36,777 nt of DNA from Oscillospiraceae bacterium (GCA_015069015.1 SVJK01000014.1:1-36777); one strand, 5' to 3'. Numbered from the stretch's first letter, positions 23,827 through 32,671 are shown. The notes: generated by a model not told the origin, from the sequence alone. Translations and numbers: made by a program.

Positions 23827-25893
23827 ATGATTTATAAACTCAAAGATAAATATTTCATTTTATCATTAATAGCCATAATACTTTTTTTTGTTTTGTTTGT
23901 CAGATTGTTTAAGCTCCAGATAGTTGATTCAAAAGTGTATCTTGCAAAATCAGAGTCCTATCTTTCAACAACAGAAAGAATACCTGCTCCAAGAGGTAAA
24001 ATACTGGACAGATACGGGCGACCCATTGTGTCAAACCGTCTTGGCTTTTCGGTTTCATTCATAAAGAAAAGTCTTTCTGATGATGAACTGAATGATTTAA
24101 TTGTAAATACGGTAACGCTTTTAAGAGCAAACGAAGATGAATATATTGACACATTTCCGGTTGCATTTGATGGCAACGGATATGTGTTTTCATATCGTGA
24201 CTACAAAGGGGACGAGCTTGATACAAAGGTGAGAAATACCAAGTTTGCCCTGTCGATTTCTGACAATCTCAATGCTGAAGAATGTATTGATGTGCTGATG
24301 GAAAAATTTAATGTTGACAAGCGTTACAGTAAGAGGGATATCAGAGACATTATTTCGGTGCGCTATGAGATGATTGTCAGAGATTTTTCAGATACAAATC
24401 CTTTCACATTTACTACTGATGCATCAATAAAATCCGTTTCTGCAATTGAAGAAAACAGGGAGATATATGATGGAATAGGCGTAAGTACATCTCCTGTCAG
24501 AGATTACATATATGGAAATATGGCGGCACACATCCTCGGAAGAGTAGGTATGATATACCGTGAGGAATATGATGCCTTGAAAGATAAAGGCTATAGCTAT
24601 AACTCAGTAATCGGGAAAGACGGTATTGAAAAAGTACTCGAACCCGACATCAGAGGTACAGACGGAAGTATCAGCATTTCAAGGATAGTAGGCGAAGAGT
24701 CAAAAGTGACTACGGTTGCTGCAATTCCCGGAAACGATGCTATGCTTACGATAGATATTGATCTTCAGAGGGTTGCGGAAAAATCTCTTATGGAGACAAT
24801 AGAATCCATCAAAGCAAACAGTTGGAAGCATTCAGACAACGCGGGAAGTGATGTTGGCGGAGGAGCGGTTGTTGTTCAGGATGTCAATACCGGGGAAATA
24901 CTTGCAATGGCAAGTTACCCCACCTATAATCCCGATACATTTTCAAATGATTATACCGAGCTCAGCAAAGATAAATCAAATCCTATTCTCAACCGTGCCA
25001 TAAGCGGAATATATCCTCCCGGATCTGTATTTAAAATGCTCACAACAATAGCCGGATTTGAAGAAGGTGTCATTGACGAAAATACCGTAATTGAAGATCA
25101 GGGTGTCTATGAGTATTATGACCAGAAATTTAATTGCTGGATATACACAGAAACTCAGACCACTCATGGTCCCATGGACGCCTCTAATGCTCTTAAAAAC
25201 TCCTGTAACTATTTCTACTATGAAGTTGGAAAAAGACTGGGTGTAAATAAACTTGTGGAATATGGCAAAAAAATGAATCTCGGAGAGAAAACAGGTATAG
25301 AAATTGATGGTGAAGTTGCGGGAGTACTTGCAAGCGAAGAATATAAAAATCTTAATTTTAATGAAGTGTGGTATCCCGGTGATACACTTCAGATGGCAAT
25401 CGGTCAGTCCTACAATCTGTTCACACCGTTACAACTGGTCAACTATACATCGACCATTGCCAATAGAGGTAAGATTATGCAACCTTATCTTACAATGTGC
25501 ATAAGAGATTCAAATACCGGTAAAATCGTAAAAGAGACAAATTCGGTAGTGAAGAACAAGATTGAAATGAGTGACGAAGCATACCGTGCAGTAACGACAG
25601 GTATGCGACTTGTAAGCTATGATGGTACTGCTTCAGCAATTTTTGGCGATTTTCCTGTGGAAACATGCAGTAAAACCGGTTCTTCACAGATAGACGGTGG
25701 AAGTGCCAATGGTGTGTTTGTAACATATGCCCCATATGATAATCCTCAGATTGCAATATCCATCGTGGTGGAAAGTGCAGGTTCTGGAAGTGTAACAGCT
25801 CCTATTGCGAAAGCTATCTATAGTGAATATTTTAAATTGACACCAAAAGAGACAAATGACAATTATATCAAAAATAACACGCTTATATCGTGA
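23827..25893 (+). CDS. mrdA: Penicillin-binding protein 2 (elongation-specific transpeptidase)
   Basis: This class B PBP makes peptidoglycan cross-links during elongation, working with the Mre proteins and RodA. Residues about 7-28 form the membrane anchor, followed by the dimerisation/pedestal domain starting RIPAPRGKILDRYGR (about 52-66). The transpeptidase motifs are all present: PPGSVFKM with nucleophile Ser400 and Lys403, SCN (459-461) and KTG (616-618). The length of 688 residues is normal. It lies immediately after mreD. I see no separate promoter within the mre run. Confidence 0.94.
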   Translation: MIYKLKDKYFILSLIAIILFFVLFVRLFKLQIVDSKVYLAKSESYLSTTERIPAPRGKILDRYGRPIVSNRLGFSVSFIKKSLSDDELNDLIVNTVTLLRANEDEYIDTFPVAFDGNGYVFSYRDYKGDELDTKVRNTKFALSISDNLNAEECIDVLMEKFNVDKRYSKRDIRDIISVRYEMIVRDFSDTNPFTFTTDASIKSVSAIEENREIYDGIGVSTSPVRDYIYGNMAAHILGRVGMIYREEYDALKDKGYSYNSVIGKDGIEKVLEPDIRGTDGSISISRIVGEESKVTTVAAIPGNDAMLTIDIDLQRVAEKSLMETIESIKANSWKHSDNAGSDVGGGAVVVQDVNTGEILAMASYPTYNPDTFSNDYTELSKDKSNPILNRAISGIYPPGSVFKMLTTIAGFEEGVIDENTVIEDQGVYEYYDQKFNCWIYTETQTTHGPMDASNALKNSCNYFYYEVGKRLGVNKLVEYGKKMNLGEKTGIEIDGEVAGVLASEEYKNLNFNEVWYPGDTLQMAIGQSYNLFTPLQLVNYTSTIANRGKIMQPYLTMCIRDSNTGKIVKETNSVVKNKIEMSDEAYRAVTTGMRLVSYDGTASAIFGDFPVETCSKTGSSQIDGGSANGVFVTYAPYDNPQIAISIVVESAGSGSVTAPIAKAIYSEYFKLTPKETNDNYIKNNTLIS

Positions 25894-25920
25894 AAACTTG
25901 ATAAAATTTTCGAATTGATA

Positions 25921-25949
25921 TAGACAAAAACAATTTAATGTGTTAAAAT
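25921..25949 (+). promoter_or_regulatory. Putative promoter of the MinD-like gene
   Basis: TAGACA (25921-25926) and TAAAAT (25944-25949) are spaced by 17 bases in the 74-base gap after PBP2. Start of transcription near 25956 would exclude the ATG at 25950 and supports the start at 25968. Confidence 0.5.
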
Positions 25950-25967
25950 ATGGAAGTGAAGTATATT

Positions 25968-26738
25968 ATGGCGAGGATTGTAACCGTGATATCCGGAAAA
26001 GGTGGAGCAGGGAAGACGACAGTTTCTGTTAACGTTGCCTGTTGCTTGAAAAAATACGGATATAAGGTTCTTATTTCAGACTGTAGCTTCGGAGTCAGGA
26101 ATGATTTGATTCCTTTGGGACTTACAAACAGCGGTTTGTATGATGTGTCTGATGTTATAAAAGGGGAAGTATCTTTCAAAGATGCTGTGATTTGCGGAAA
26201 TGGCATAAGACCGGATTTCCTATTATCTTCGGTACTGTCTTGCCCCGCTGAATTTGAACAAAGATATCGTGAAATGATAATGGATGTTTCCGGTAGCTAT
26301 GATTACATTTTCATAGATACTCCTTCGTCAACCGGTAGGGAATTTGAACTTTGCACGCAGATGGCTGACATTGTTCTGGCGGTTGCTGAGGAAGATTTCA
26401 TTTCGGTTTCCAACACGGCATTTTGTGTGAATCGAATTGACAAAAGTTGCAAGGAAGTATACTGCATAATAAATAAGGTGATATTTTCTGATAGTGAAGA
26501 TTCAGTCAGCGCTGAAGAAATTTCTGATGAAATCGGATGTCCCGTTATTGGCATAATTCGTGAAGATCAGTACATCAAAAAAAGTTTGACAGACGGTGAT
26601 CCGATTGTTGGATATGCCACCTATGGTGGACGGGAGCTTGAGAACATAGCAAAGAGAATTTGCAAACAGTATGTTTCGCCCGATGACCAGAGAATAGGCG
26701 AGCGCATATTTGACAAAAACCGTTTTATGAAAAAATAA
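25968..26738 (+). CDS. MinD-like ParA family ATPase
   Basis: The 256-residue protein has the deviant Walker A motif SGKGGAGKTT (residues 9-18) with the signature lysine, and a switch segment SFGVRN comparable with the MinD GLRN. The Walker B region reads YIFIDTPSSTG. MinD recruits MinC to prevent polar septation and is released by MinE or tethered by DivIVA. The end of the chain (RIGERIFDKNRF) could be an amphipathic membrane helix. I used the ATG at 25968; the ATG at 25950 has no good ribosome site. The gene lies in the usual place between PBP2 and mgsA, but the minC, minE and rodA genes often found here are missing, and the sequence is diverged, so I give no gene symbol. Confidence 0.82.
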   Translation: MARIVTVISGKGGAGKTTVSVNVACCLKKYGYKVLISDCSFGVRNDLIPLGLTNSGLYDVSDVIKGEVSFKDAVICGNGIRPDFLLSSVLSCPAEFEQRYREMIMDVSGSYDYIFIDTPSSTGREFELCTQMADIVLAVAEEDFISVSNTAFCVNRIDKSCKEVYCIINKVIFSDSEDSVSAEEISDEIGCPVIGIIREDQYIKKSLTDGDPIVGYATYGGRELENIAKRICKQYVSPDDQRIGERIFDKNRFMKK

Positions 26739-26756
26739 TTGAGGAGGGTTTTTAAT

Positions 26757-27173
26757 TTGAATATCGCATTAATAGCACATGACAAGAAGAAAGAGCTTAT
26801 GGTTCAGTTTTGTATAGCATATAAGGGAATCTTTGCTAAACATAACCTTGTGGCCACAGGAACAACCGGCGGTCTTATAATAGATGCAACCGGACTTGAA
26901 GTTCATAAGTTTTTATCAGGTATTCAGGGCGGAGACCAACAAATTGGTGCCAGAATTGCCTATAATGAAATAGATTTAGTGCTCTTTTTCAGAGACCCTC
27001 TCACAAATCAGTCTTTTGAGCCTGATGTGGAATCTCTTTTGAAACTTTGTGACATTCACAATGTTCCTATTGCAACTAACATAGCAACTGCAGAAGTTCT
27101 TGTAAGAGGTCTTGACAGAGGAGATATGGACTGGAGAGATATTATAAATCCAAAAAACCAGAAGAATATATAA
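26757..27173 (+). CDS. mgsA: Methylglyoxal synthase
   Basis: The enzyme converts dihydroxyacetone phosphate to methylglyoxal and phosphate, a bypass of lower glycolysis when phosphate is short. The family sequence is clear: [11 protein letters not shown] at the N-terminus, [11 protein letters not shown] (phosphate loop), [16 protein letters not shown] and [13 protein letters not shown] (catalytic Asp region), then [15 protein letters not shown] place the start at TTG 26757, with GGAGGG 8 bases upstream; an earlier in-frame TTG at 26739 precedes that ribosome site and is unlikely. The product has 138 residues. It follows the MinD-like gene closely and ends the mre-type operon. Confidence 0.94.
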   Translation: MNIALIAHDKKKELMVQFCIAYKGIFAKHNLVATGTTGGLIIDATGLEVHKFLSGIQGGDQQIGARIAYNEIDLVLFFRDPLTNQSFEPDVESLLKLCDIHNVPIATNIATAEVLVRGLDRGDMDWRDIINPKNQKNI

Positions 27174-27225
27174 AAGGTTAAGAAATATATAAATCTGCAT
27201 ATTATATGCATTAAATTTTCAAAAT

Positions 27226-27271
27226 AAAGGGAATGTAAATTAATCGGCAAATTAATTTACATTCCCTTTTT
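27226..27271 (+). terminator. Intrinsic terminator after mgsA
   Basis: A perfect 19-bp stem (27226-27244 with 27251-27269, AAAGGGAATGTAAATTAAT) with the loop CGGCAA runs directly into a T-run. It lies about 50 bases after the mgsA stop. Its stem core resembles those at 9074 and 32409. Confidence 0.88.
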
Positions 27272-27295
27272 ACTATATAGAAATATTGTTTCTAT
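27266..27295. repeat. Degenerate copy of the TTTTTACTGTATA hairpin repeat
   Basis: After the terminator, TTTTTACTATATAGAAA continues into TATTG and TTTCTAT; ATAGAAA (27277-27283) pairs with TTTCTAT (27289-27295). The order and spacing match the unit at 10209-10250 (TTTTTTACTGTATA, GGAAC, GTTTCTAT), with a few substitutions. The similarity is by eye. Confidence 0.45.
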
Positions 27296-27317
27296 TTTGT
27301 ATAAATATGCACACGGC

Positions 27318-27374
27318 AAAAAAAGCGAAATTGCTCTGCACTCACGCCACAGGTGGTGCTGCAAATCCGCTTTT
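27318..27374 (-). terminator. Terminator of the M18 aminopeptidase gene
   Basis: On the minus strand a long imperfect hairpin begins AAAAGCG, passes GCAAAT/ATTGC-type pairing and a CCAC/GTGG tip, and ends CGCTTTTTTT. The seven T residues (27318-27324 as A on the plus strand) form the U-tract. It lies just beyond the aminopeptidase stop codon. Confidence 0.7.
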
Positions 27375-27425
27375 CTTGTTATAGAAAACATTTGATAATG
27401 TATTGGATTAAGTCTACATTTTATG

Positions 27426-28787
27426 CTATTGTGCTGCGTAGAAAGCTTTATATGCCTTGTATGCCATATACACATCTGCTTTACTTGATATTTCATATGG
27501 TGCATGCATTGAAAGGAGAGGAACTCCGCAGTCAATGGTGTCAACATCAAGGTTTGCAATATACTGTGCAACTGTTCCGCCGCCACCCTGATCAACTTTT
27601 CCGAGTTCTGTCATCTGCCATGTGACATTTGCATCATTCAGGATTTTTCTCACCTTTGCAACAAACTCTGCACTTGCATCAGATGTTGAAGATTTTCCTC
27701 TTGCACCGGTAAATTTTGAAAATGCTACACCGCATCCGATGTATGCACTGTTAAGAGGTTCAGAAACACTTTTGTATGTGGGATCCATAGCACATGTAAC
27801 ATCAGAAGAAAGACACATGGAATTTGAAAATGCACATCTCAACATATAATCGTTGTACCGGTCTTTTTGTTTAGCAATAAGGAGAGCAACAAAGTTTTCA
27901 AAGAATTTTGACTTCATACCTGTATTTCCGACAGATCCGATTTCTTCCTTGTCTGCCAAAAAGCAAATACTTGTTTTTTCGGGAACATCAACTTCTGCAA
28001 TTGCTCTGTATGCAGTGAATGCGCAAACTCTGTCATCCTGTCCATAGCCTGCTATCATTGAAGAGTCGAATCCAAGACTTCTTGCATTGAAGTTTGGAAC
28101 AAGTTCAAGCTCTGCGCTTATAAGGTCTTCTTCGCCAATCTGATATTTTTCTTTTAATATATCAATAACAGTTTGTTTGTATTTATCTTTTTCGCAGTCT
28201 GAAGGGATTGAGCCTGCCACAACATTTAAATCTTCACCCGTAAATGCTTTAGCAAGAGATTTTTCCATCTGGTCTGACGCAAGGTGTGGGAGAAGGTCGG
28301 AAATTGTGAAGATTGGATCTGATTCTGCTTCGCCGATGTTAACGTCAATCACTGTTCCGTCTTCCAGAACCACAACACCGATTAACGAAAGGGGAATTGC
28401 ACACCACTGATATTTCTTGATTCCTCCGTAGTAATGGGTTTTGAGCATAGCAAGATTTGAGTCTTCATAAAGAGGAATCTGCTTAAGGTCAAGTCTTGGG
28501 CTGTCAATGTGTGCTGCCACAAGATTAAATCCTTTTTCAATATCGTCTTTTCCGACTACAGCAAGAACAATGTTTTTTCCTCTGTTAATCTTATACACTT
28601 TCATTCCCGGCTTGAGATTATTTATGCTGTCAATATCCTTGAATCCGGCATTCTCTGCAAGACGACGTGTATAATTCACGCAAAGTCTTTCAGTTTTTGA
28701 TTCGTTAAGGTATTTGATATATTCATCGCAAAATCTGAATACAATTTTTTTATCTTTAATGTTTTCCCATGCAATTTTATTTTCCAT
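27426..28787 (-). CDS. apeA: M18 family aminopeptidase
   Basis: This is a cytoplasmic dinuclear-zinc aminopeptidase of 453 residues, forming large tetrahedral dodecamers in known homologues. Metal-binding segments are recognised: VAAHIDSPRLDLKQ (about residue 90), YGQDDRVCAF (aspartate ligand), LADKEEIGS (catalytic and metal-binding glutamates), and the C-terminal LLSMHAPYEISSKADV (histidine ligand). The length and the order of motifs match the family. Its promoter is on the minus strand upstream, back-to-back with that of the esterase gene. I use apeA as the common symbol of clostridial members. Confidence 0.94.
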   Translation of the reverse strand: MENKIAWENIKDKKIVFRFCDEYIKYLNESKTERLCVNYTRRLAENAGFKDIDSINNLKPGMKVYKINRGKNIVLAVVGKDDIEKGFNLVAAHIDSPRLDLKQIPLYEDSNLAMLKTHYYGGIKKYQWCAIPLSLIGVVVLEDGTVIDVNIGEAESDPIFTISDLLPHLASDQMEKSLAKAFTGEDLNVVAGSIPSDCEKDKYKQTVIDILKEKYQIGEEDLISAELELVPNFNARSLGFDSSMIAGYGQDDRVCAFTAYRAIAEVDVPEKTSICFLADKEEIGSVGNTGMKSKFFENFVALLIAKQKDRYNDYMLRCAFSNSMCLSSDVTCAMDPTYKSVSEPLNSAYIGCGVAFSKFTGARGKSSTSDASAEFVAKVRKILNDANVTWQMTELGKVDQGGGGTVAQYIANLDVDTIDCGVPLLSMHAPYEISSKADVYMAYKAYKAFYAAQ

Positions 28788-28835
28788 AATGTATTACATT
28801 CCTTTCTGAATAAAAATCACAACCACGTTTAATAT

Positions 28836-28864
28836 ATTTTAATACAAAATGAGAAAAATTACAA
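28836..28864 (-). promoter_or_regulatory. Promoter of the aminopeptidase gene
   Basis: On the minus strand TTGTAA (28859-28864) and TAAAAT (28836-28841) are 17 bases apart. The leader would be about 40 bases, with an AAAGGAA-type ribosome site before the ATG. Confidence 0.6.
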
Positions 28865-28871
28865 GTATCTC

Positions 28872-28900
28872 TTGAATTTATTCTGTTTTTAATATATTAT
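28872..28900 (+). promoter_or_regulatory. Promoter of the esterase-transporter-DUF6062-ispA run
   Basis: TTGAAT (28872-28877) and TATTAT (28895-28900) are 17 bases apart. The -35 box is only 7 bases from the divergent aminopeptidase -35 box. AAGGAG lies about 8 bases before the ATG at 28948. Confidence 0.6.
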
Positions 28901-28947
28901 ATTCAAATAGGGGATAGATTCATTTTAAACATTAAGGAGAAAGACGG

Positions 28948-29754
28948 ATGATAAACAAAATAATTCATCTAAGGGATGATGATCCTGAAATTTTTCTTGA
29001 AATATTTATTCCGGATTCGCTCAAACGCACAAAAAAAGCTATGCTGGTAATTCCCGGAGGCGGATATGGAGGTATTTGTGATGACAGAGAGGGTGAGCCC
29101 ATTGCTCTTGCATTTTTGGCACAAGGGTTTGCAACCTTTGTACTTCATTACACAACAGGCAGAAAAAGGCCATATCCTGCGCAACTCATAGAAGCATCCC
29201 TGGCTATGAAACACATAAAAGACAATAGTGAAGAATATGGAATAGATCCTGAAAATATTTTTGTTACAGGATTTTCGGCAGGCGGACATTTGTCTGCGTG
29301 CCTTGGAACAATGTGGCATAGGGAAGAAATATATGAAAGCATTGATATGCCATTTGGTTACAATAAACCCAAAGGAATGATACTTTGTTATCCTGTGATA
29401 TCAGCAGATGAAAGAATCCGTAATTTCGGAAGTTTTCAAAATCTTTTGTGTGACGACAATCCTGACGAAAAACTTCTTGATTATGTCAGTGTTGAAAAAT
29501 GGGTTGATGATAAAAGTGTTCCGTGTTTTATTATGCACACATCAAATGATCAAATGGTAAATGTGGGAAATGCACTTTCAATGGCAAATGCATATGCAAA
29601 AAATGGAATGACCTTTGAACTCCACATCTATCCCGACGCACCTCACGGTGTTGCGCTTGGAAATGAAGTAACAGAATGTGGCAACAAAAAATGGAAGAAC
29701 GACTCGATTGCAAAATGGGTTGAAAATGCTGTTTTCTGGACAGAAAACTTATAA
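28948..29754 (+). CDS. Alpha/beta hydrolase (esterase, BD-FAE/acetyl esterase type)
   Basis: The 268-residue cytoplasmic hydrolase has the oxyanion segment IPGGGYGG (about 35-42), the nucleophile elbow GFSAGG (Ser110), a later aspartate in HTSNDQMV and the catalytic histidine in PDAPHGVAL. This layout matches carbohydrate-deacylating or bifunctional feruloyl/acetyl xylan esterases, but the short sequence and lack of a signal peptide suggest an intracellular substrate such as an acylated oligosaccharide. The substrate is not deducible. The AEC transporter gene follows after 17 bases, so they are probably co-transcribed. Confidence 0.85.
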   Translation: MINKIIHLRDDDPEIFLEIFIPDSLKRTKKAMLVIPGGGYGGICDDREGEPIALAFLAQGFATFVLHYTTGRKRPYPAQLIEASLAMKHIKDNSEEYGIDPENIFVTGFSAGGHLSACLGTMWHREEIYESIDMPFGYNKPKGMILCYPVISADERIRNFGSFQNLLCDDNPDEKLLDYVSVEKWVDDKSVPCFIMHTSNDQMVNVGNALSMANAYAKNGMTFELHIYPDAPHGVALGNEVTECGNKKWKNDSIAKWVENAVFWTENL

Positions 29755-29771
29755 AATAAAGGAGTTCTAAA

Positions 29772-30716
29772 ATGGATAGTCTTAAGTTGTCTTTTGAAGC
29801 CATTGTACCCATATTTATACTTATGCTCATAGGATATGTTATCAAATGTTTCAAACTTGCGGACAAAAAAAGCATGGATGTCCTGAATCGAATCGTGTTC
29901 AAGATATTTTTGCCTGTTCTTTTGTTTGATAATATTTACAATACAAATACCGGAAACATTTTTGACTGGAAACTCATAGTATTCACAACCGTGGGAGTTC
30001 TTGCAGTATTTGTCGTGGGCTATTTTGCGGTTATGCATCTTACCGACAAAAATTCGTCAAGGGGAGTTATCCTTCAAGGGTTTTTCCGCGGAAACTTTGC
30101 AATTTTAGGAATACCAATTGTGAATTACATATGCGGTGAAAATTCAGGTGCAACAGCGGCACTTATGGTTGCATATGTGATACCTGTATTCAATGTTCTT
30201 GCAGTAATTGCACTTGAAAGATTCAGAGATGAAAGCGAAAAAACAAGTCCTTTGAAAGTGCTTAAAGGAATTGTTTTAAATCCTCTCATCATAGGATGTA
30301 TAATCGGAACGGTATTTTTCGCATTTGGAATAAAACTTCCCAAAGTCATAGAAAAACCAATAGATGACATGGCATCTGCCGCAACACCTCTTGCCATAAT
30401 AAGCCTTGGTTTTGATTTTGATTTTTCACTGATAAAAGGCTATGCCAAAGAAAATATAATTGTATCTTTAGGCAGACTTGTCATAATCCCCCTTGTGATG
30501 ATGCCCCTTGCAGTATATTTTGGCTTTTCCGGTGAGGCTCTTGCGTGTCTGCTTGTTGTTTTTGGTTCACCTGTGGCTGTTTCATCCTTTGCAATGTCTC
30601 AGCAAATGGGCGGAGATGAAAAACTTTGCGCTCAGATTATTGTGCTTACATCTGCACTTTGCCTTCTGACACTTTTTGTGTGGATATATGTGCTAAGTTC
30701 TCTTGGACTTTTTTAA
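29772..30716 (+). CDS. AEC family transporter (auxin efflux carrier fold)
   Basis: The 314-residue membrane protein has about ten hydrophobic segments and the AEC features: an N-terminal FILMLIGYVIKCF, an internal QGFFRGNFAILGIPIV and the C-terminal repeat FGSPVAVSSFAMSQQMGGDEKLC. Characterised bacterial members transport malate, malonate or other carboxylates. The gene follows the esterase closely, so the transporter could export or import the esterase's product, but that is speculation. Confidence 0.92.
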   Translation: MDSLKLSFEAIVPIFILMLIGYVIKCFKLADKKSMDVLNRIVFKIFLPVLLFDNIYNTNTGNIFDWKLIVFTTVGVLAVFVVGYFAVMHLTDKNSSRGVILQGFFRGNFAILGIPIVNYICGENSGATAALMVAYVIPVFNVLAVIALERFRDESEKTSPLKVLKGIVLNPLIIGCIIGTVFFAFGIKLPKVIEKPIDDMASAATPLAIISLGFDFDFSLIKGYAKENIIVSLGRLVIIPLVMMPLAVYFGFSGEALACLLVVFGSPVAVSSFAMSQQMGGDEKLCAQIIVLTSALCLLTLFVWIYVLSSLGLF

Positions 30717-30746
30717 AACGCCAAAATGATTGGAGAAAACTGACGT

Positions 30747-31478
30747 ATGAAAGAGAAAATATATACCATACCCATCAACGAAGCCTTTGAAGGTGAAAGT
30801 TTTTGTCCTTTTTGTTCAATTCTTTCAAATCTTGAAAAAGAATCAATCACCTATACTGTAGGTCCTGCAATGATGGAGCCTGATTTCAGAATAATTACTA
30901 ACGAAAAGGGGTTTTGTAAAAGACACATAAGAGAACTTTGTTCAAAAAGCAAAGCCTTGCCTCTGTCTCTTGTTTTCAAAACCCATCTTGATTCGGTATC
31001 TGATATCTTTGAAAATGTGTGTAATGAAGATACAAAGAAACGTCAAAAAATAAAAGATAGACAAAAGTTCACCGAAGATATGAAAAAACTTAAAAATTCC
31101 TGCGCTGTATGTGATAGGGTTAATCACACATTTGAACGATATATTGAGACATTTGTATATATGCTGAAAAAAGAAGATGGATTTTTAGAAAAAGCTTTAA
31201 AAAGTGATGGATTCTGCATAGAGCATTTTTCCATGATTGCATCTTTTGCAAGAGACAATATGTCCGAGTCGGAACATGAAAAACTTTTTGTGCCTGTCAT
31301 AAAGATGCAGAAAGAACGAATTGATAAGTACAGACAATACATAAAGAATTTTTCTGACAGTTTTGATTATCGCAACATCGGTAAAGAAATTGATGCGCCA
31401 AAAGATGTATTATTGAAAGCAGGATTTTTGCAAAACGGTGTTTTCACACCAAAAGCCAAAGACCTTGAAGATATATAA
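30747..31478 (+). CDS. DUF6062-type protein with tandem CxxC/CxxH modules
   Basis: I recognise this as a clostridial protein of unknown function (DUF6062 type, from memory). Two modules of similar layout are visible: C20xxC23 with GFC57xxH60, then C119xxC122 with GFC157xxH160, so an internal duplication with about 100-residue spacing. Each could bind one zinc ion. Between and after are charged, helical segments (about 82-118 and 170-200). There is no signal peptide. It lies 30 bases after the AEC gene and 14 bases before the polyprenyl synthetase gene, so it is in the run. The role is unknown. Confidence 0.75.
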   Translation: MKEKIYTIPINEAFEGESFCPFCSILSNLEKESITYTVGPAMMEPDFRIITNEKGFCKRHIRELCSKSKALPLSLVFKTHLDSVSDIFENVCNEDTKKRQKIKDRQKFTEDMKKLKNSCAVCDRVNHTFERYIETFVYMLKKEDGFLEKALKSDGFCIEHFSMIASFARDNMSESEHEKLFVPVIKMQKERIDKYRQYIKNFSDSFDYRNIGKEIDAPKDVLLKAGFLQNGVFTPKAKDLEDI

Positions 31479-31492
31479 CAGGAGAGATTATT

Positions 31493-32377
31493 GTGGATTT
31501 TAAAAAAGAATTAAACCTTCGCACTGAAGAAATAAACAATATTTTAGATGAGTATATGCCAAAGACTGACGGAAAGCAGAAAACTGTTATTGATGCAATG
31601 AACTATAGTATCAGTGCAGGCGGAAAACGGCTTCGCCCCATGCTTATGAATGAAACTTTCAAACTTTTTGGCGGAGAGGGTGATGTAATAAAACCCTTTA
31701 TGGCTGCTATTGAAATGATTCATACATATTCGCTTGTTCATGATGATCTTCCCGCAATGGATAATGACGAATACAGACGTGGTAAAAAAACAACCCATGT
31801 GGTATATGGTGAAGCAATGGGTATACTTGCCGGGGACGCACTTCTTAATTATGCATTTGAAACGGCATCGTCTGCCTTTGACATTCTTTTTGAAAAGAAA
31901 GTTGCAAAGGCTCTAAAAATCCTTTCTGAAAAATCAGGAATATACGGAATGATTGGCGGTCAGGTTGTAGATATAGAATCTGAAGGAAAAAAGGTTGGCA
32001 CGGACACTTTGGAATTCGTACACGCCAATAAGACGGGGGCGCTCATTGTTGCATCTATGCAAATAGGAGCGGTACTTGCAGGTGCCGACAGAGACGATGA
32101 GAATAAAATCGTATCTATTGCATCTGACATTGGTTTTGCTTTTCAGATTCAGGATGATATTTTAGATATCACAAGTACAACAGAAACTCTTGGCAAGCCT
32201 GTCGGAAGCGATGAAAAGAACGAAAAAATAACATATGTATCCTTAAATGGAATTGATAAAGCAAAAAAAGAAGTTGCAACATTGTCTGAAAGAGCATTAA
32301 ATAAACTCTCCTCATTTGAAAACAAAAATGAATTTCTTGCAGAACTTATTAAAATGCTTATAAAAAGAGAAAAATAA
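31493..32377 (+). CDS. ispA: Polyprenyl synthetase (geranyl/farnesyl diphosphate synthase)
   Basis: The 294-residue enzyme condenses isopentenyl diphosphate with allylic diphosphates to give C10-C15 products for undecaprenyl and quinone lipids. The first aspartate-rich motif is VHDDLPAMDNDEYRRG (about 81-96) with two residues inserted between aspartates as in bacterial FPP synthases. The second is FQIQDDILD (about 218-226). The start GGKRLRPML (about 43-51) is typical. The start codon is GTG with AGGAGAG about 7 bases upstream. Product length is inferred from the family. Confidence 0.92.
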   Translation: MDFKKELNLRTEEINNILDEYMPKTDGKQKTVIDAMNYSISAGGKRLRPMLMNETFKLFGGEGDVIKPFMAAIEMIHTYSLVHDDLPAMDNDEYRRGKKTTHVVYGEAMGILAGDALLNYAFETASSAFDILFEKKVAKALKILSEKSGIYGMIGGQVVDIESEGKKVGTDTLEFVHANKTGALIVASMQIGAVLAGADRDDENKIVSIASDIGFAFQIQDDILDITSTTETLGKPVGSDEKNEKITYVSLNGIDKAKKEVATLSERALNKLSSFENKNEFLAELIKMLIKREK

Positions 32378-32408
32378 TCAAATGGGAGCGTTTTGTTGAT
32401 AGGCTGAA

Positions 32409-32453
32409 AAAAAGGATGTAAAATACAGACGGACTGTGTTTTACATCCTTTTT
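32409..32453. terminator. Bidirectional terminator between ispA and the small cysteine protein
   Basis: A 20-bp stem with one G-T pair (32409-32428 with 32434-32453, AAAAAGGATGTAAAATACAG) with the loop ACGGA has A-rich and T-rich edges, so it works in both directions for the convergent genes. Its core GGATGTAAA is shared with the terminators at 9074 and 27226. Confidence 0.85.
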
Positions 32454-32461
32454 AAGTTTAA

Positions 32462-32671
32462 TTAAAGTTCAAAATCTTCTTTTTTGAACTTGTCAAAAAG
32501 CATTTTTTTCTTTGGCTCATATTTGTATATATCATATTTAAACTTTTTGCATGTATCATCTTTTTCGGTTTTTTCATTTTTCAGCATACACATAAAAACA
32601 TTATTTTCAACATCATTATGACCGTACTGGCAGGATTTACAAAATCCGTATGAACTGCCTTTGATATGCAT
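32462..32671 (-). CDS. Small cysteine-rich protein of unknown function
   Basis: The 69-residue product starts MHIKGSSYGFCKSC. Four cysteines (C11, C14, C28, C41) suggest a single zinc-ribbon or similar site. The second half (KKFKYDIYKYEPKK) is lysine- and tyrosine-rich, as in small clostridial proteins with a DTCKKFKYD segment that I recall only in general terms. I place the start at 32671 because GAGGTGAG lies about 5 bases upstream; 16 in-frame residues further upstream have no ribosome site. There is no neighbour on the same strand. Function unknown. Confidence 0.7.
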   Translation of the reverse strand: MHIKGSSYGFCKSCQYGHNDVENNVFMCMLKNEKTEKDDTCKKFKYDIYKYEPKKKMLFDKFKKEDFEL

